Shown here one piece after another: positions 21,154 through 45,804 of a DNA stretch of 64,000 nt. Each line of letters begins with the position of its first letter. Position 1 is the first letter of the stretch. The notes below the pieces were generated by a model, which searched no databases, was not told where the DNA came from, and saw nothing but the letters and a program-made list of their open reading frames with translations. The position numbers and the translations under genes were made by a program. This DNA is from Aurelia coerulea (Eukaryota; Cnidaria; Scyphozoa; Semaeostomeae; Ulmaridae): NCBI GenBank assembly GCA_039566865.1, contig CM076955.1, positions 21,683,501-21,747,500 on the forward strand, in the 5' to 3' direction.

Positions 21154-23975
21154 CCTCTCTGTTGTTTACTTTCATTTTTATAAAATAATAGATATTAATA
21201 GGAAACGATTTAGCCTTCCTGGAAACAATGTTGTTGCTAGGAAATTACTCTTTAAATTAGTTTCATATTCGAAACCATGTCTCTGATTCTACATATTTTC
21301 GTCATGTAATTGCTACTTTCTTGATAATTAATTAATAACATTAAATCTGTAATATATCTTCAATTTATTATCTTGTAATCCCTAGATGAAAGAGAGTGAC
21401 TTCATGGTAAAGAAAAGTGACTGCTGAATTGCAGAAAGCTGGCTGCTAAAGTGACAAAACGAAGGAAAAGGATTTTAGATGGGAGGAGACCTTTTTCAAA
21501 AGAATTGCTGATGACTACGCTAGAATTGCATAGATCATGTCTGAGGAAATGTTATCATTTGCAAACTTTCTAAACTGGGTGGGCTGTGAGGCAGGGTATG
21601 ACGGCTTATGTAATAAGAAAAATAAGTTCTGTCTTTTCTTTGAAAACTGTAAACATGACAGTGTCACAAATACATGTTTATCGATAACAGACACCATCAT
21701 TATCTAAGGAAAGTGTATTGACGTAGTAAAATATATATCGTCAATAGGTTGACATCAAGATCGAAGATGTGATAAATTAAAGTTTTCAACGCCCTCTCGA
21801 TGATTAAAATTGCCCTATTTCTTCCAGCAGCATAATTTAAATAATAATTTGAATAATGAAAATAGCCAGCGATGGAAATTCTTCAGGTAAAGTGTTGCAG
21901 CCAAGCGTAATTTATCTTCTTGTCAATTAGATCTTAAAATCGCGATCAATTCATTTGAAACGCAGAAATGTGCTGTATTTAGGCAAATTTACTAAGTTGG
22001 ACAAATGCTCGACCATCCTTGAAGCCTTGCCTTCAGGGAAATGACAAATTATGCTTGATTAAATTGTTTCTTTGGTCATAAAATTGGACATGTACCAAAC
22101 TTGCATAATTCTGCCGTTTGAAACAATCTTTAGAAATGTCGGACTTTGTGCAGTACAGTTCTTTCGAATTTACCAATTGTTATCAAGCTTTCTTGAGAAT
22201 TCATAAAATTGGACGCATGTGAACTCTTGATAACTCTGTCAAGATTTGGGAAGCTAAGCTTCAAATCAAACTGCATTGTGTGCAGTTCAATTTTAGGATA
22301 GAATATATTTTGTTTCTAAAAATTCTTAGAAGCTCTTGAAGTCATGGATGTCAAGTTATGACAGACCTGTACTGTAATTGTATAATATCGAGGTTGGAGG
22401 ATTTATAGCAATGAAGATAAACTTCTGAGAGAGATACTCAGGCTTGCATGTCTGGCCTATGACAATTCATAATTTAACCTTCATTTCAAATATCAAAATA
22501 GCAGCAATATGAATGAAAATCTCTAGAGATTATGCAGCTATCAATTTATTGCCCCACCCCCCTCACCCCAGGATAGGCGGAGCTGATGCGGGGTCATTCA
22601 CATTTTTCTCTTGTGAGTGAGCGATGTTTTCTCCCATCAGGGCAACATTCTTCTGTGAATTGGAGTTGATAGCTCGTGTTTGTCCCCAGTTAAAGCCCTA
22701 TCTTGTTATGCTTTTGAGAAGACGTGAATCACCCCAGGTGTCCCTGCTTCCTGGGGCAAAATTTGTCAGTGAACAGGAGGCCAATAACCCTGCATCAGCC
22801 CAGCCTATCCCAGGTTGTGGGGAGGGGGCAAGAAAATGACAGCTGCATTTTAATCACAGATGACACAAGATCTTTGAATCAACAAAATCAATTTCTGTCA
22901 GAGTCATATCATATTTCAAGTCTTTATGATAAATAAAATAGTTCACCCATCTAACTCTAAATCCTGTCTGAGATGTGAAACTATGCCTGATGGTCTAATC
23001 TTGAATAAACAAAAATATTGACAGAATGTGTGAACATTTCCAGGCTAATTTGTCTCATGAATTCTTGAATGGATGGTGACATAACTAGACTTAAAAGGAA
23101 ACTAAACTGGCATGGTTCTCAGAAAAAATAGACAGTGCTGCACTTCATAACCTGTGTTTGGGGTAGACATGTCCACCCCCTTTTCAAAGGTCAGTTCTTA
23201 TTCATAGCAACTTTTAGCACTTAAATTGCCCAATCCATCCACCAAAATCTTGCAGGGCTGGTGGTGTTCCCTGCCTTAATAGCACATTATTCAAACTGAT
23301 ATTGTGTTTTGACTTCCCGCCACCTTACAAATCAAGCTATGATGATGCACACTAAATTCAGATGAAATAGATCTGTTGAAACGTGTCAAGAGCAGCAGAG
23401 GAGATTAAAAGAAAAGAGTAGAAGAACTTCAAGTCGTCTTTCTCTTGTGTCCATCATAGATCTCTCTATTTCGGCCGCTTTCAACTGTAATAATCCTTAC
23501 ATATATTTGATTTGTAGGAATTCATAATTTCATGTTAAAAGATTGGTAACATTACTTTAACTTTGACATATTTTCAATCAGCATAATTCTCTATAATTTA
23601 GCCCATTCTTGCCTATAATTTTGAATGAAAATGTTGGCATCATGGTCAAGAAGTTTGGTAAGAAAAGCTATGTTTGGGAACCTTGCATTATGCTTTGGAA
23701 TTGCACATTCATTAAATTTTATTTGCTATCTGCGAAGTCATCATAAGCTCAAATTTCCTTTAAAACATGAAATATTTTTGCTTTTGCAAGAGTAGAGGGA
23801 GGAAGGGAGGGTTGAAGGTCTCATAGAAACCAAAAATTTGGTATAAGTTGCGAGTCCTCCTAATATGGTATAGTAAATTTGTGTTCAGTTCTATCAAAGG
23901 AAGTTCAATGCTTCCTATGGGCTTGGGATAAAATTTTCCAAATACTAAACAAATGCTATTCAACTATTTCTATGT
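21154..23975. other. intergenic between peptide gene E and the Arf gene
   Basis: AT-rich with no supported exon on either strand. Contains the G/C-ended repeat at 22552-22836. A polyadenylation-type AATAAA on the minus strand at 23723-23718 probably serves the Arf gene. Confidence 0.5.
22552..22836. repeat. MITE-like element with G/C-rich ends
   Basis: The left end (CCCCACCCCCCTCACCCC-AGGATAGGC-GGAGCTGATGC) is an imperfect inverted match to the right end (GCATCAGCCCAGCCTATCC, then a G-rich run ending GGGGAGGGGGC). Inner blocks TCACCCCAG and CTGGGGC also pair. Confidence 0.7.
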
Positions 23976-24524
23976 TCATTTCTTAGGGCCTTGAATCTGA
24001 TTAGCTAGCCAGTCCAAGCCATCATTCAGACCTTCCCCTTTCAATGCACATGTGGGTTGGATGAACCAATTATGAGTTCGGATATTATTCAGTCCAAGCT
24101 TGTCTCTAACATCAGCCACACTTGCTGCTCCAACTACATCTTGTTTGTTTGCAAAAACCAGGACATGAGCACCTTGCAAATCTTCTTCTTCTAGAAGCCG
24201 GTGCAGCTCGCCTTTTGCTTCTTCTAATCGTTGTTTGTCGCTGCTATCGATCACGAAGATTAGGCCTTGTGATCCTTTGAGATAAACACGCCATAGGTTC
24301 CTTATTTTGTCTTGCCCACCAATATCCCAGACTGTGAATGCGATATTCTTGTAGTTGACGGTTTCTACATTGAATCCAATTGTAGGCACTGTTGAAATGA
24401 CCTCGTGAAGGCGTAACTGGTAAAGAATTGTTGTCTTCCCAGCATTGTCTAGGCCCACCATGAGAATGCGAACTTCTTGATTTCCAAACAATTTTCTGAG
24501 CGCTGTAACCATGAAATTGCCCAT
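23976..24524 (-). CDS. Arf-family small GTPase, intronless (182 aa)
   Basis: Starts MGNF with Gly2 for N-myristoylation and an amphipathic N-terminus. The P-loop is GLDNAGKTT (residues 24-32), switch I PTIGFN (Thr48), switch [12 protein letters not shown] with Gln71, the guanine-specificity motif NKQD (126-129) and the TCALKGEG loop, all at the positions of Arf1. Length 182 matches the family (about 181). It would recruit coat or effector proteins to membranes when GTP-bound. Differences from the highly conserved Arf1-6 core (DNAGK, WDIGG, RNLWRVY, QGPKK tail) make it a divergent Arf or Arf-like protein, and I do not assign a subtype. It has no intron while its neighbours do, which suggests a retrocopy, but all functional motifs are intact. 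Minus-strand AATAAA at 23723-23718. Confidence 0.93.
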   Translation of the reverse strand: MGNFMVTALRKLFGNQEVRILMVGLDNAGKTTILYQLRLHEVISTVPTIGFNVETVNYKNIAFTVWDIGGQDKIRNLWRVYLKGSQGLIFVIDSSDKQRLEEAKGELHRLLEEEDLQGAHVLVFANKQDVVGAASVADVRDKLGLNNIRTHNWFIQPTCALKGEGLNDGLDWLANQIQGPKK

Positions 24525-24850
24525 TCTTACTGTAACTGTATCATTGATTGTTACTATTATTCTCTAAGTGGAAACTTTTAAATGATTAGTACGGTATTTG
24601 AAGCCAAATCAAAAGTGGAAGTTTGCAGCGACGACTCTGCAGGCCATTTTACTTTCTCAAGAAATTCAAGCCACGTTCGCACTTGTGCGCAGTCGCAGAT
24701 GACGTTCCTTCGATGACGTTTCTGCAAAGACCCGTCATCAACAACGTAACCAAGGGGCGTTGGAAATTTATGGCGTTGGAAATTTATGTCCATGTCCATC
24801 TCTATTTGCCCCCCTCTCAAATGGCGGCGTTAGCCATCAGAAATTAGGTG
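24525..24850 (-). promoter_or_regulatory. putative Arf promoter, CpG-richer with CRE-like sites
   Basis: This stretch is richer in CG than its surroundings and has two TGACGTT words in GATGACGTTCC and GATGACGTTTC, about 15 bp apart near 24698-24720. No TATA box seen. Assignment as promoter is by position. Confidence 0.45.
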
Positions 24851-26158
24851 GGGAGGACAAATGAAAATAGGCGCCCTATGATGGCTATCAAAGAAAGATG
24901 TTTTTGGGAGTCACACCCTTTTTCCTAAGGAAGCGCCCCTTTTACCTCAAAAATGCACCTTTTGAGCCAGGAAATGCCCCAAAATCTAACTGCCTCACAT
25001 CTCTGGACACTTTCGACGGATTGAAGACCGATCTAGACAGGAACAGGGGTTCAGCAATCCTTGCCTTTTGCCATGAAGCTACGAATTCAATTTGATATGC
25101 TAAGTGGTAGGTGCGCCTGGCAGGTTAGAAAGTAAATATTTTAGCCATCGAAACGTTAACTAAGATCATATTTCTATCGGTTGAAGTGTGGAGCCATATT
25201 TTCTTTTCAGACCATGTTCAGACCAATTTTTGATTTTCAGACAGTCTAAATTTGTAGCGTACCCGCAGAGGATGCTGGGCGACAATGGCTCTTTAGTCAG
25301 TTTTTAGCATGTTATCAAAGCACCAGGAATGGAAATGTTTTCAAAGATATCCCGGAATGGAACGACGGAAACCGACAGAATGGGCATGTATGGATTGATA
25401 CTGTTCTGAAACAGTATTTAGAACTGATATTCGAGAAATCAAATGAAAGGCAAATTAAACTGAGAAATAAACAATATTCACGAAAACTTCCATCATAAAC
25501 AACACTCCCAACACTCATCTAAAAATATATTGTGGTTTCTTCTACAGCTTCAATAAAATTTGTTTCCTCTAGTTTCCTTCCTATGTGCTACAAATAGCCG
25601 ATTTTCCAGAAGTTCTAAAGTAGAAAGGATAAGCTGCAATATCTCACGACTTTGCACTTTGTTTCTGGTTTCACGAGCGTACAGGTAGAGAAAATTGGGA
25701 GGCTACCCACGCTTCCCACGGGCCTGATTTCGCCCAACTTAAGGCAGATTTCTGCCCGATTATGGCAAATTTTTGAAAATGTTTCCAACATTGGGGGGGA
25801 GGGGCTGTAGCCCCCTTAGCCCCTGTCTCCTACGCCTATGTCTGTTTTCGTTCGTGTAAAACAACAACTTGCTCAACGGACATCAATACGATTGCGTGCA
25901 GACTTCCTTGGCGTGCAAAACCTGCTAGCCTTAGCGTGCATGCTACAAAATATCTGATACAAATTTTGCAAGGTGTTGATGAAAATGCAAATTTAGGAAA
26001 TTAAGCAAAGCAAACTGGGCGTTGCTTCAGCTCAACTCCTGAAAATCTCTGTCTAAAAAGTCTCATGCTAAAATCTAGGTTTCAAAAGAAAGATACATCA
26101 AGCTCTTGCACCACCTATCAGTGATAATAAAAACAACGAAAATGTCTAAATACAACGT

Positions 26159-26408
26159 GTTAAGGCCCTGTTACACTATGAGCTTGCTTGTAATGGCGTT
26201 GTGAGATAAATTTCACAAAATATTGCATCGCATAACACCCGGAAACTTGACGACGATTTGCCAGAGATTCTGTTCTGAGTGCTGCGAAGCAGTTTCACGA
26301 AAAGTAGAACTTGTTTCTACCCAAGCAATGGCTTGCACCAAAACAAGTTTAGGATTTTCTCCGAAATTTCCATGTAACACCCCCAGCTCATCGTGTAACA
26401 TGGCCTTT
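26159..26408. repeat. MITE with TAAGGCCxTGTTACAC ends
   Basis: TTAAGGCCCTGTTACACTATGAGC at the left pairs with the right end CAGCTCATCGTGTAACATGG followed by CCTTTA. About 250 bp, non-coding. Confidence 0.8.
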
Positions 26409-26554
26409 ACGAATATAAAAGGCAAAAAACTCATTTTCTTTGGGTTTGAAAGATAAAAATCTACAGCATCTTCAGTGCTTGGTTGTTCTGCAATGTCAGA
26501 AATTTCAAACGCACATCTTTAAAGAACATGGCACGGTTGTTAGTTGATGTAGCT

Positions 26555-26760
26555 TTCGTTTGATTTAATGGCTTGAAAGGAACTTCAGGTATTTCGTTAA
26601 AAGTGTTGTTGGGCAATCTATGCCATCTTGATCAGTTCCAGCATTGTTGCATTTTTCTTTTCATTGAAAGAATTCGTGAAAAATTTGAAGAAAATTGAAA
26701 TCATCGTAAATTATAACGAAATACCTGAAATTCCTTTCAAGCCATTGGATCAAATCAAAG
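26555..26760. repeat. MITE with ~40 bp inverted ends
   Basis: GATTTAATGGCTTGAAAGGAAC and the following block GGTATTTCGTTA pair with TAACGAAATACC and CTTTCAAGCCATTGGATCAAATC on the right. Only about 120 bp lie between the arms. Confidence 0.85.
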
Positions 26761-26827
26761 ATGTACCAACCAATCATGCAATGTTTTTTTTGAAGATTTG
26801 ATGCCTATGCTATCGTTCTATAATCTG

Positions 26828-29800
26828 CTACTCTTCTACGTCATCAAATTGACCATCTTCTTGCGATCCGAAAACCACTCCCTTACTCTCTGTTTTGTTG
26901 GATTTCTTGTACACCAACGATTCATAACATGCAGTTTGTGAGAAGGCATGCATACACGGAGGATATCGGTTGATGCTGTTTTGAAATGCGTCAATCAGGG
27001 CAGAGTTAGCATCTTTTCGTTTGGTGTGTGTGTTTATCGTTTCTTGATATTTTTCATCCTCTTTTATTTCAACATCCCAATCCTCGTCTAACTGTAAAGA
27101 TGTTACATCAAGGTTTACTTGTGGTAGATTCATTGGAAGTGGGATTTTTACATCAGGAGCATCATCATCTGAATAACTGTCTTTGTCGACATCAGCAACA
27201 CCCATTCCTCTTGCTTGTACTTCTCGCTCATTTGGACCTAAGAAATAAACGCCGTCATGATAGACAACAAGACAGCAAATTTCATTGGACAAAATATCGA
27301 AAGACTTTGCAACTTCTCTGAAAAATTTACAATTCGAAAATTCTAGCAACTCATTCTAAACTGCAATCTCTTTGAAAGGAAACTGGAATCATGATAAGAG
27401 TTGCTCAGTTAAATGCTTTTTATTCAGGGAAACATTTTTTAATGCAACTGCAACTAAAAGGCCAAGGGAAAGGATCGTCCGGTTTCATCGGTTGTTTCTA
27501 GCCGAATTCTACTGAGAGCTATTATCTGCAATACAATCTGGAAATCAATTATTTAGCTAGCGAATTCGGCTGTTCAACGAGGGACAGCCCAAGATCCAAT
27601 TTTTCTCGATAGTTAATAAAAAAAATTTGGCATATTTCGGGATAAGATCGGCAAAATGTCTTATCATCCAAGTGCCGATATATTAGCGCTTTTGGGCTGC
27701 TTTCCCCATACCTGTTCCCACAAATTCAAACGGTCCTTAGGAAGGCAACAAGGGAATTTCCAAATGTCAGTTTCACTATTTTTCGAAATGATTCCATCAA
27801 ACGTTGATGCATAATGTCACATATTGCAATATGATATTTTACACAAGTTTTTACATTGGGGACAAAGCAACATAATCAAGAAACAAATCAAGACATATTT
27901 TTCTGACCTTCATGTTGAACTACTGCATGATGCTTATGCTTTGGTAACTTAACTTAGGCCTTGTGCACATCAACATGGTGTTCTTGCCTAAGAAATTCTG
28001 GTTTGGAAAACTTTACAGTCTTTCATCACGTTCCCCAAAAATTGTTATGATAAGGTAAAGAATTTTCACCGTGTTATTTTTTCAAGGCCTGTAATGATTG
28101 ATTCTTGCATATTCTTTAGAATTCACAAGAATTTTTGTGATTTTGATACAATTCTGTGAAGCAAGTTCAAGGAATTTTAAGAATTCATCTTGGATGCTAA
28201 GTTAGATAAGAACTATACATACATAAGTTTGATAAAAACCAACCTTCATGGTGTTTCCAAAGTGACATTCCTGCTCTCATTGCATTTATCAAAGCTTTTT
28301 CATTGAAACAGATATTTTCTTCTTCGTTTTGGTTTGCGTCATTTTCTGATTCAATTGCAGGCATCTCAATAATTTCACATTTCATTTTGTCTTCTCTGGT
28401 CTTTCCTCTCCAGTTGTCTTGCAGTGATTCATCTCTTTCTGGGTAAGCATTCTCTTTTATTATCTTTGGTATATTGTCAGTTCCAAAATTGTTTTGCTCC
28501 ACATCGAGCCTCTTGAGATGTGTCATTTGCATAATTTCTTTTGGAAACTCTGGCAGGCAATTGTTGAACAGATCAAGCGAATGAAGCACCTTTAGCTTAC
28601 TGATAGATTCAGGGATCTTTGTGATTACATTAGAGTCTAATCTTAGTTCTACAAGCTTGTCTAAATTTCCCAAATCATCAGGTAATGATTTCAGTCTGTT
28701 TTTAGATAGCTGCAAATATGTTAATGACTTCAAATTGCAAAATGATTCTGGTAAACCTTCCAGTTGGTTTTGTCCCAGATCAAGCCATTCTAATTTTGTT
28801 AAATTTCCAATCTCATTTGGCAGCGACCTTATCTGATTTTCATCAAGGTGTAGCTTTTTCAAATTTACAAGCTCCGCAAAACTATCAGGAAGACAGAAAA
28901 GCCAATTTCCACTCTGAAAATTACTTCTCTCTAGCTCATACATGGTACTACCAACATGAAGCAATGTTAAATTTTTCAGCAAACCAATGTTTTCAGGCAG
29001 CTTTGACATGTAGTTTCTCCCAGCAAGCAATGTTGTAATCTTAACAGCGGACTCACAAAATTTCTCTGTAAAGACTTGATCAAGCAACTCATTGTCTTCT
29101 ACTGCTAACTCTTGGATGTTTTCTAAATCGTCAATCCATTCTGGCAGTGAAGTCAAGTCATTCTTGCTCAGTATGAGTTTTTCTAAGACTTTAGCAGAAG
29201 CCATTACGCTTGGTAAATTTTCTATGCTGTTATTTGATAAAAGCAACACATTCAAGTTTGGAAGTTTGCAAAAATCTTCCGGAAGAAATGATATTCTGTT
29301 TGAGTCAAGATTCAATATCCTCAAGTTTTGCAAATCACCAAAGCCACTGGGTAGTGCCTGGATGTTATTCTCGCTGCATTCAAATACCTCAAGTTTTGAT
29401 AGTTTACCAAAATCGTCCGGGAGTTTCGTCAATAAATTCTCATCTAAATAGAGTTCCTTTAGACTTTGCAGTTCACCACAAAGACCATTGTCCAGGAAAC
29501 TGTCCAAGTCATTTGCAACTGCTGAGAATGTTTCTAATTTTGTGAGATTTTTCATAGAAGCTGGAAGATCTCTTATCTCATTCTCACTGATATTCAAAAT
29601 TTCCAGTTGCCCAAGTTTTCCAATACTGCCTGGGAGAGATGACAATTGATTTCCTATGGTTGAAAGTTTTTTCAAACAATAGATATCACCGATTTCCGTT
29701 GGTAGTTCTAAAATGTCATTATGGTCAAGCAGTAGATGAGTTACTGTGGAAAAAGAGGTAGACAGAGTGGGCCTAAGCACACTTTTTGGTGAACATGCTA

Positions 29801-29900
29801 ATTTTACTTGTTCAAGGGACAGTTCTGTAAGATCTAATGATCGTAAATCAAATACCAACTCTTCTTCTTTTTCATGGATGTATTCTTCTTGGGACGACAT
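26828..29900 (-). CDS. leucine-rich-repeat protein, two exons (688 aa)
   Basis: Exon 1 is 29900-28244 and exon 2 is 27237-26828, joined in phase 1 (GAAG|GTTGGT donor, TTTCTTAG|GTCC acceptor), giving HHEG-PNEREVQ across the junction. About 18 tandem repeats of 22-23 residues with the LxxLxLxxNxLxxLPxxIGxLxx pattern fill most of exon 1. This is the intracellular Ras-group (SHOC2-like) repeat style. There is no signal peptide or membrane span. One repeat in the middle is expanded (LERSNFQSGNW). The C-terminal exon is acidic (YSDDDAPD, LDEDWDVEIKEDE, QFDDVEE) with no domain I recognise. The start chosen is the first ATG in frame (MSSQEEYIHEK); the open frame continues a little upstream without ATG, so an earlier exon is possible. 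A protein-interaction scaffold is likely; no ortholog is named. Confidence 0.82.
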
Positions 29901-30767
29901 TCTTTTCAGATCTTTTTTCTCGTTCCCGCTCAGCTTCAACAAGACGTCTGCATTCGCTCCTCACATTTTCCATCCAAGTAAAAATTCCTCCGCAGTGACA
30001 GGCAATTTTCTCGTTCTTCAAATTTTCTTTTCCATGCTTGTTTGTCGATAAAATGACCAAAAATGCTTCAACAAAGTTATTTCTTCAAATTAAGGGATGC
30101 AAACTTTAGAAAAATTTTAAAACCATACATTTTTCCGTTATAAACTTGTAACAACAACAATGAAACGCTAAAATACAAAAAATTTGAATTTTATGCTGTA
30201 ATTTGCAATCAGTTTGTCAATTTTGTTGCAAAAAACGGATAAAAAATATATAGGAAAATTGACGAAACCAAAAATAGATTTCATGCATACTTTTGTATGT
30301 CTGACGATCATGAATTCCCTTTGTTCCGGTTCCATTTCCTTTTGCGCAAAATTTGAAGGCGAGACAAATAAAATATGCAGAAAACTGACAAAGAACAAAG
30401 AACAAACAAACACAGGGAAACAGGGAACAAACAGTGAGGAAGAGAAAGGAAGAAAAAAAGTGCGGGGTTGATCGATCGATGAGATGCTTCCCACAGAATA
30501 AGATTAGATCGGATCAAGACAGTCAAAAGTGCCGAAGCAAACAACAAGAAATACGTCAAGAAAATATGCAGCAAGAGAAATAATTCGTCCTAAAAAATGT
30601 GATACGATATTAGCAGATCGATTGATGATGCCGCGATTACTCTATAACCTAGACGAAGGAAGGCCTACTAAATAATAAATAAAAAGCTCTCCAGCAAGAA
30701 AGAAGATTCTGTCAAGATCCAGAGATCAGAAGAGCTTTAGACCGCTAAAAGGCGAGCACCAACAAGG

Positions 30768-42635
<11,868 letters not shown>

Positions 42636-43566
42636 CGAGGAGGTACAACCATTATCTCTTTACGACACGATCCATGCTACTGAAGCAGATACGTCTGATA
42701 CAAAGTCTTAGGTCTGATACTTAAGAATGTATTGTATGACTTTTAAGGATATAGTATCGAAAGTTACAGAGAGGCTCGTTAGGAAACTTACAATGCCGTC
42801 GTGTAGCAAGGGTCAACAGCCCTGAAAATTATGACCTAGACTTATGACCTTGAGTCTCTTTTGTTTTCATACATTATTTGATTTGTTGATGTCACTTGAC
42901 CGTCTACAAAATACACAGGAAAGGCCAGATAATAAGTCATGCAACTATGTCCTGCAAAACTGATATTATTGAGTGCCTAAGGTTTTACTATGAATACCAC
43001 CTCCCCAAAAAAAAATTAGTTCAGCATGAGCATCAGTGGGTCAGCAACATGCACCACTATTTTGAGCATAACCATCTTGGGCAACTTTGTACATAAAGTA
43101 GCATAACAAAAAGGAAATACGGCCTCTTTGTGATACGTTTTGTTGTTGTTGGGCAGACGAACCCCTCGTTGTTTTCAATCAAAAATAAGAAGTATCACTT
43201 TCTGTTTTCAAGTCAAGTCAAATCGTGTTGAGGGTGATTTTCTTAGCGTTAATATAATATCTTCCTGCCTTGCAAAGATGAATTGATGTTCATAATTTAC
43301 TCGAATCTCAAAAATTTCGGAAATGTGGATGGAGGGAGTTTATGTTAATTCTATAGACATGAACCTATCTTTAAACCGGATCAAAACCCTTGGACTTCTT
43401 CCGCATTGCTCTCGGTTCAGAAAAACAATTCATGAATTTCGAAGAAGATCCGGTTTTTCACATTCATCCAGCCCAAAGTTCAACAGCTCATTTTATTCCT
43501 TACGCATGTTCATCCGAAATTTTCTAGCAATTTATTTTAGTCGCAGCAAAGTTGTAGATGATTAGA
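42636..43566. other. receptor 3' region and spacer
   Basis: Follows the receptor stop codon and should contain its 3' untranslated region. No clear AATAAA close to the stop was found. No gene recognised. Confidence 0.5.
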
Positions 43567-43685
43567 GTCTGTTTCAAATCAGATGTCACATGAGATTTGC
43601 GAAAACGCAAAATTACTTATGAAAAATAGTTCAATTGCTGTTATTCGCGAGAATTTTCAAATGACATCTGATTCGAGACAGACTA
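43567..43685. mobile_element. complete MITE of the ATCTAATTTGAGAC family (~118 bp)
   Basis: AGTCTGTTTCAAATCAGATG at the left and CATCTGATTCGAGACAGACT at the right form nearly perfect inverted ends. The interior has AACGCAAAATTACTTATG and TTATTCGCGAGAATTTTC, the hallmark blocks of the family. Confidence 0.88.
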
Positions 43686-43974
43686 CTATTAGGCAGGCCC
43701 TATTATTTTTCATATACAAAGCTATCAATAACCTTAGACTGATTTTTGTATCATGCAATAATTTCAGTCGGAAATATTTGATTCAAGCACTTTCCATCGA
43801 TAAGTCATATTAATTATGTATTTTGAAAATATTTTATCGAATGTAGATATTCAATTATAAAATTTCTTATTTCAATTTTATGTTAGTGTTTTCAATTTAT
43901 TCAAAAACAAAAATCTTGTAATTTTTAATACATTGTCCAGAGATAATATCCTACAGATTATGTATCGTACAGTA

Positions 43975-44401
43975 AATCCCCGCATATAAGACCTACTTTG
44001 TTGAGAGCTAGGCTGAAATAGGTTCTTATTTTAAAGGTACTAAAACTAATTTCAAGGCATAAAGGTTCTTATTTGAAGAGTGCCTTGCGTTGGCCCGTTT
44101 TAGAACATTCACCAAAGATGTTCAGCCCTGTTTTTTGGCAAAGTTATTTTGTACCTAATAACCAATTCTAAGCTTACAAACAGCAGGGGAGGTGATTCAA
44201 ACTTTAACAGCCCACTGGGGAAAAATGAACTTAATAATGATAATCCAAAATCAACTTTGCTACTCCTGCAATAAGAACATACTTTACATCAAGCTGAAAC
44301 CGGTTCTTAATTACAAGGTGCATCATTTAGGAAAAACAGCCTCTAGGTTCTTATTTTTGTAGGTTCTTATTTTTGTAGGTTCTTATATGCGGGGATTTCC
44401 T
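43975..44401. repeat. MITE-like element with AAATCCCCGCATATAAG ends
   Basis: AAATCCCCGCATATAAGACC and GGTTCTTATATGCGGGGATTT are inverted ends. Two tandem copies of a 16 bp unit (taggttcttatttttg) precede the right end. Confidence 0.85.
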
Positions 44402-44415
44402 GTGTTGTCTTTTTC

Positions 44416-44532
44416 AGTTGCCTCATATTAGATGTCAGGTGAGAATTGCGGCAACGCAAAATTACTCATGCAAACCGCTTTAATCGTTTTTATTTATGGA
44501 CATTTTCGCCTGCCATCTAATGGTAGACGGAC
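44416..44532. repeat. MITE of the ATCTAATTTGAGAC family
   Basis: Ends CCTCATATTAGATGTCA and TGCCATCTAATGGTAGACGG, interior AACGCAAAATTACTCATGCA. Confidence 0.8.
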
Positions 44533-44535
44533 TTT

Positions 44536-45231
44536 AGATACAGTAAAAACTGCATTTAAGAACCACAACTGTTAGCAGGAACTTCAGGGTTGAACTTTTT
44601 GAGAAAAGTATATTAGACAGGGAATTTCCTAGCAACCTACCTAACTTTTGATTTTATGCTTAATTTGTACTAAACCGACCAAGGGGATTAAAATTAGACT
44701 TGGGTACATTTTCAGTTTTGACTGGAAGTGCCATTTTTGATGACATCAATAACAGTCATTTTTAGAAATAATGTCGCTCTGACTCTTTGTGTGTAAGTAA
44801 CTTTTTTTAAAATACTGTAGATAGACAGCATTTGATTGGACCTTTCGGTTGATGTATAAATTCTTTGAGTTTGACGAAATTGTGAAAATATTCATGACGT
44901 CATAGATTCAATGACGTCATAATTGAGCTTTTTTAGAATCATTTCATCTTGAATTTGTTCCTTGATTCTTGCTAAATAGACCATCAAACTCAATTTTCGT
45001 GACAATTACCACCTGCCCTGGAATTATTGTTTTTGTTTTTAAAATGTCACACATTTCTAATCTTGAATTTTGTGAAAAAAGAAAGATGTGTCAAAGGGCT
45101 AGATTCATAACGTATGTCACCTGTAAAGTTTTTGCACAATACTTATCCTATTTATTGCACTTTTCTTGGATTTCATCCTCAGCTCAAAACTTGATGGTTC
45201 TTATTTGCGAGTTTTTACTGCAGGAATCGTA
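44536..45231. repeat. MITE-like element (~0.7 kb) with TACAGTAAAAACTGC ends
   Basis: TACAGTAAAAACTGCATTTAA-GAACCA at the left is inverted as TGGTTCTTATTTGCGAG-TTTTTACTG at the right. Two perfect TGACGTCA palindromes (44895-44902 and 44912-44919) sit inside. The open frame near 44969 has no supported product. Confidence 0.75.
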
Positions 45232-45804
45232 GTCCACCTGTGAAGGGTCATGCTAGGATCAACCAAATTATTTGAATTGTTCTTCGCCATGCTAATACTG
45301 CAGTCATTTCATTTCATCATAGTCACGATTTCATACAATACACATGACTTCGCTTATTTACCCGCAGTATATTATACGATGCTGTCAATTTTATATATAT
45401 TTGAAATTATTTTGTAAATATTGATAATTGTTGAAGATTTTTCCAATGAAATGAAAATTTCACGAATGAACTATGCATTATTTCTTTCTTAGTGTCGTTC
45501 TTCTGTCTTAATCTTTGTCTTCTATTTTTGCGGATGATCATGAAGAGTTTTCAGGGGAAAATGGGAACAAATTTTTTAATTGCTCGAATCAAAAATAAAT
45601 AAAATTTTTAACTGAAAAAATTCTAACACTTATCGATCACTTTGTCGAAATTCCTTGAAAGTGAAATTCTGAAGAAGTTGAAAAACCAATCGATGTCAAA
45701 CTGTAAAAATATTCTTCATATCAATTTGAGCAGTACGTTCGTAAAGATCAGCGGCTGTGATGCTAAAAATGACTCATTGCAGCTCTTTTGCCAACAACGA
45801 AACA

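Larger units (their letters stand above)
24851..26827. other. repeat-filled spacer
   Basis: Holds one end of the AAAGAGCCATTGTC family (25228-25300), a GGGGGCTGTAGCCCCC-type repeat ending CTCCTACGCCTATG (25690-25845), and two MITEs at 26159-26408 and 26555-26760. No host exon recognised. Confidence 0.55.

Noticed and set aside
28197..28243. Direct C-terminus of the LRR frame (GWFLSNLCMYSSYLT)
   Set aside because: It is read-through past a donor; splicing to 27237 restores a long, compositionally consistent C-terminus in the right phase.
29901..30060. N-terminal extensions of the LRR protein beyond MSSQEEY
   Set aside because: The upstream in-frame codons start at TTG, not ATG, and a second upstream frame is out of phase with no good splice site to join them.
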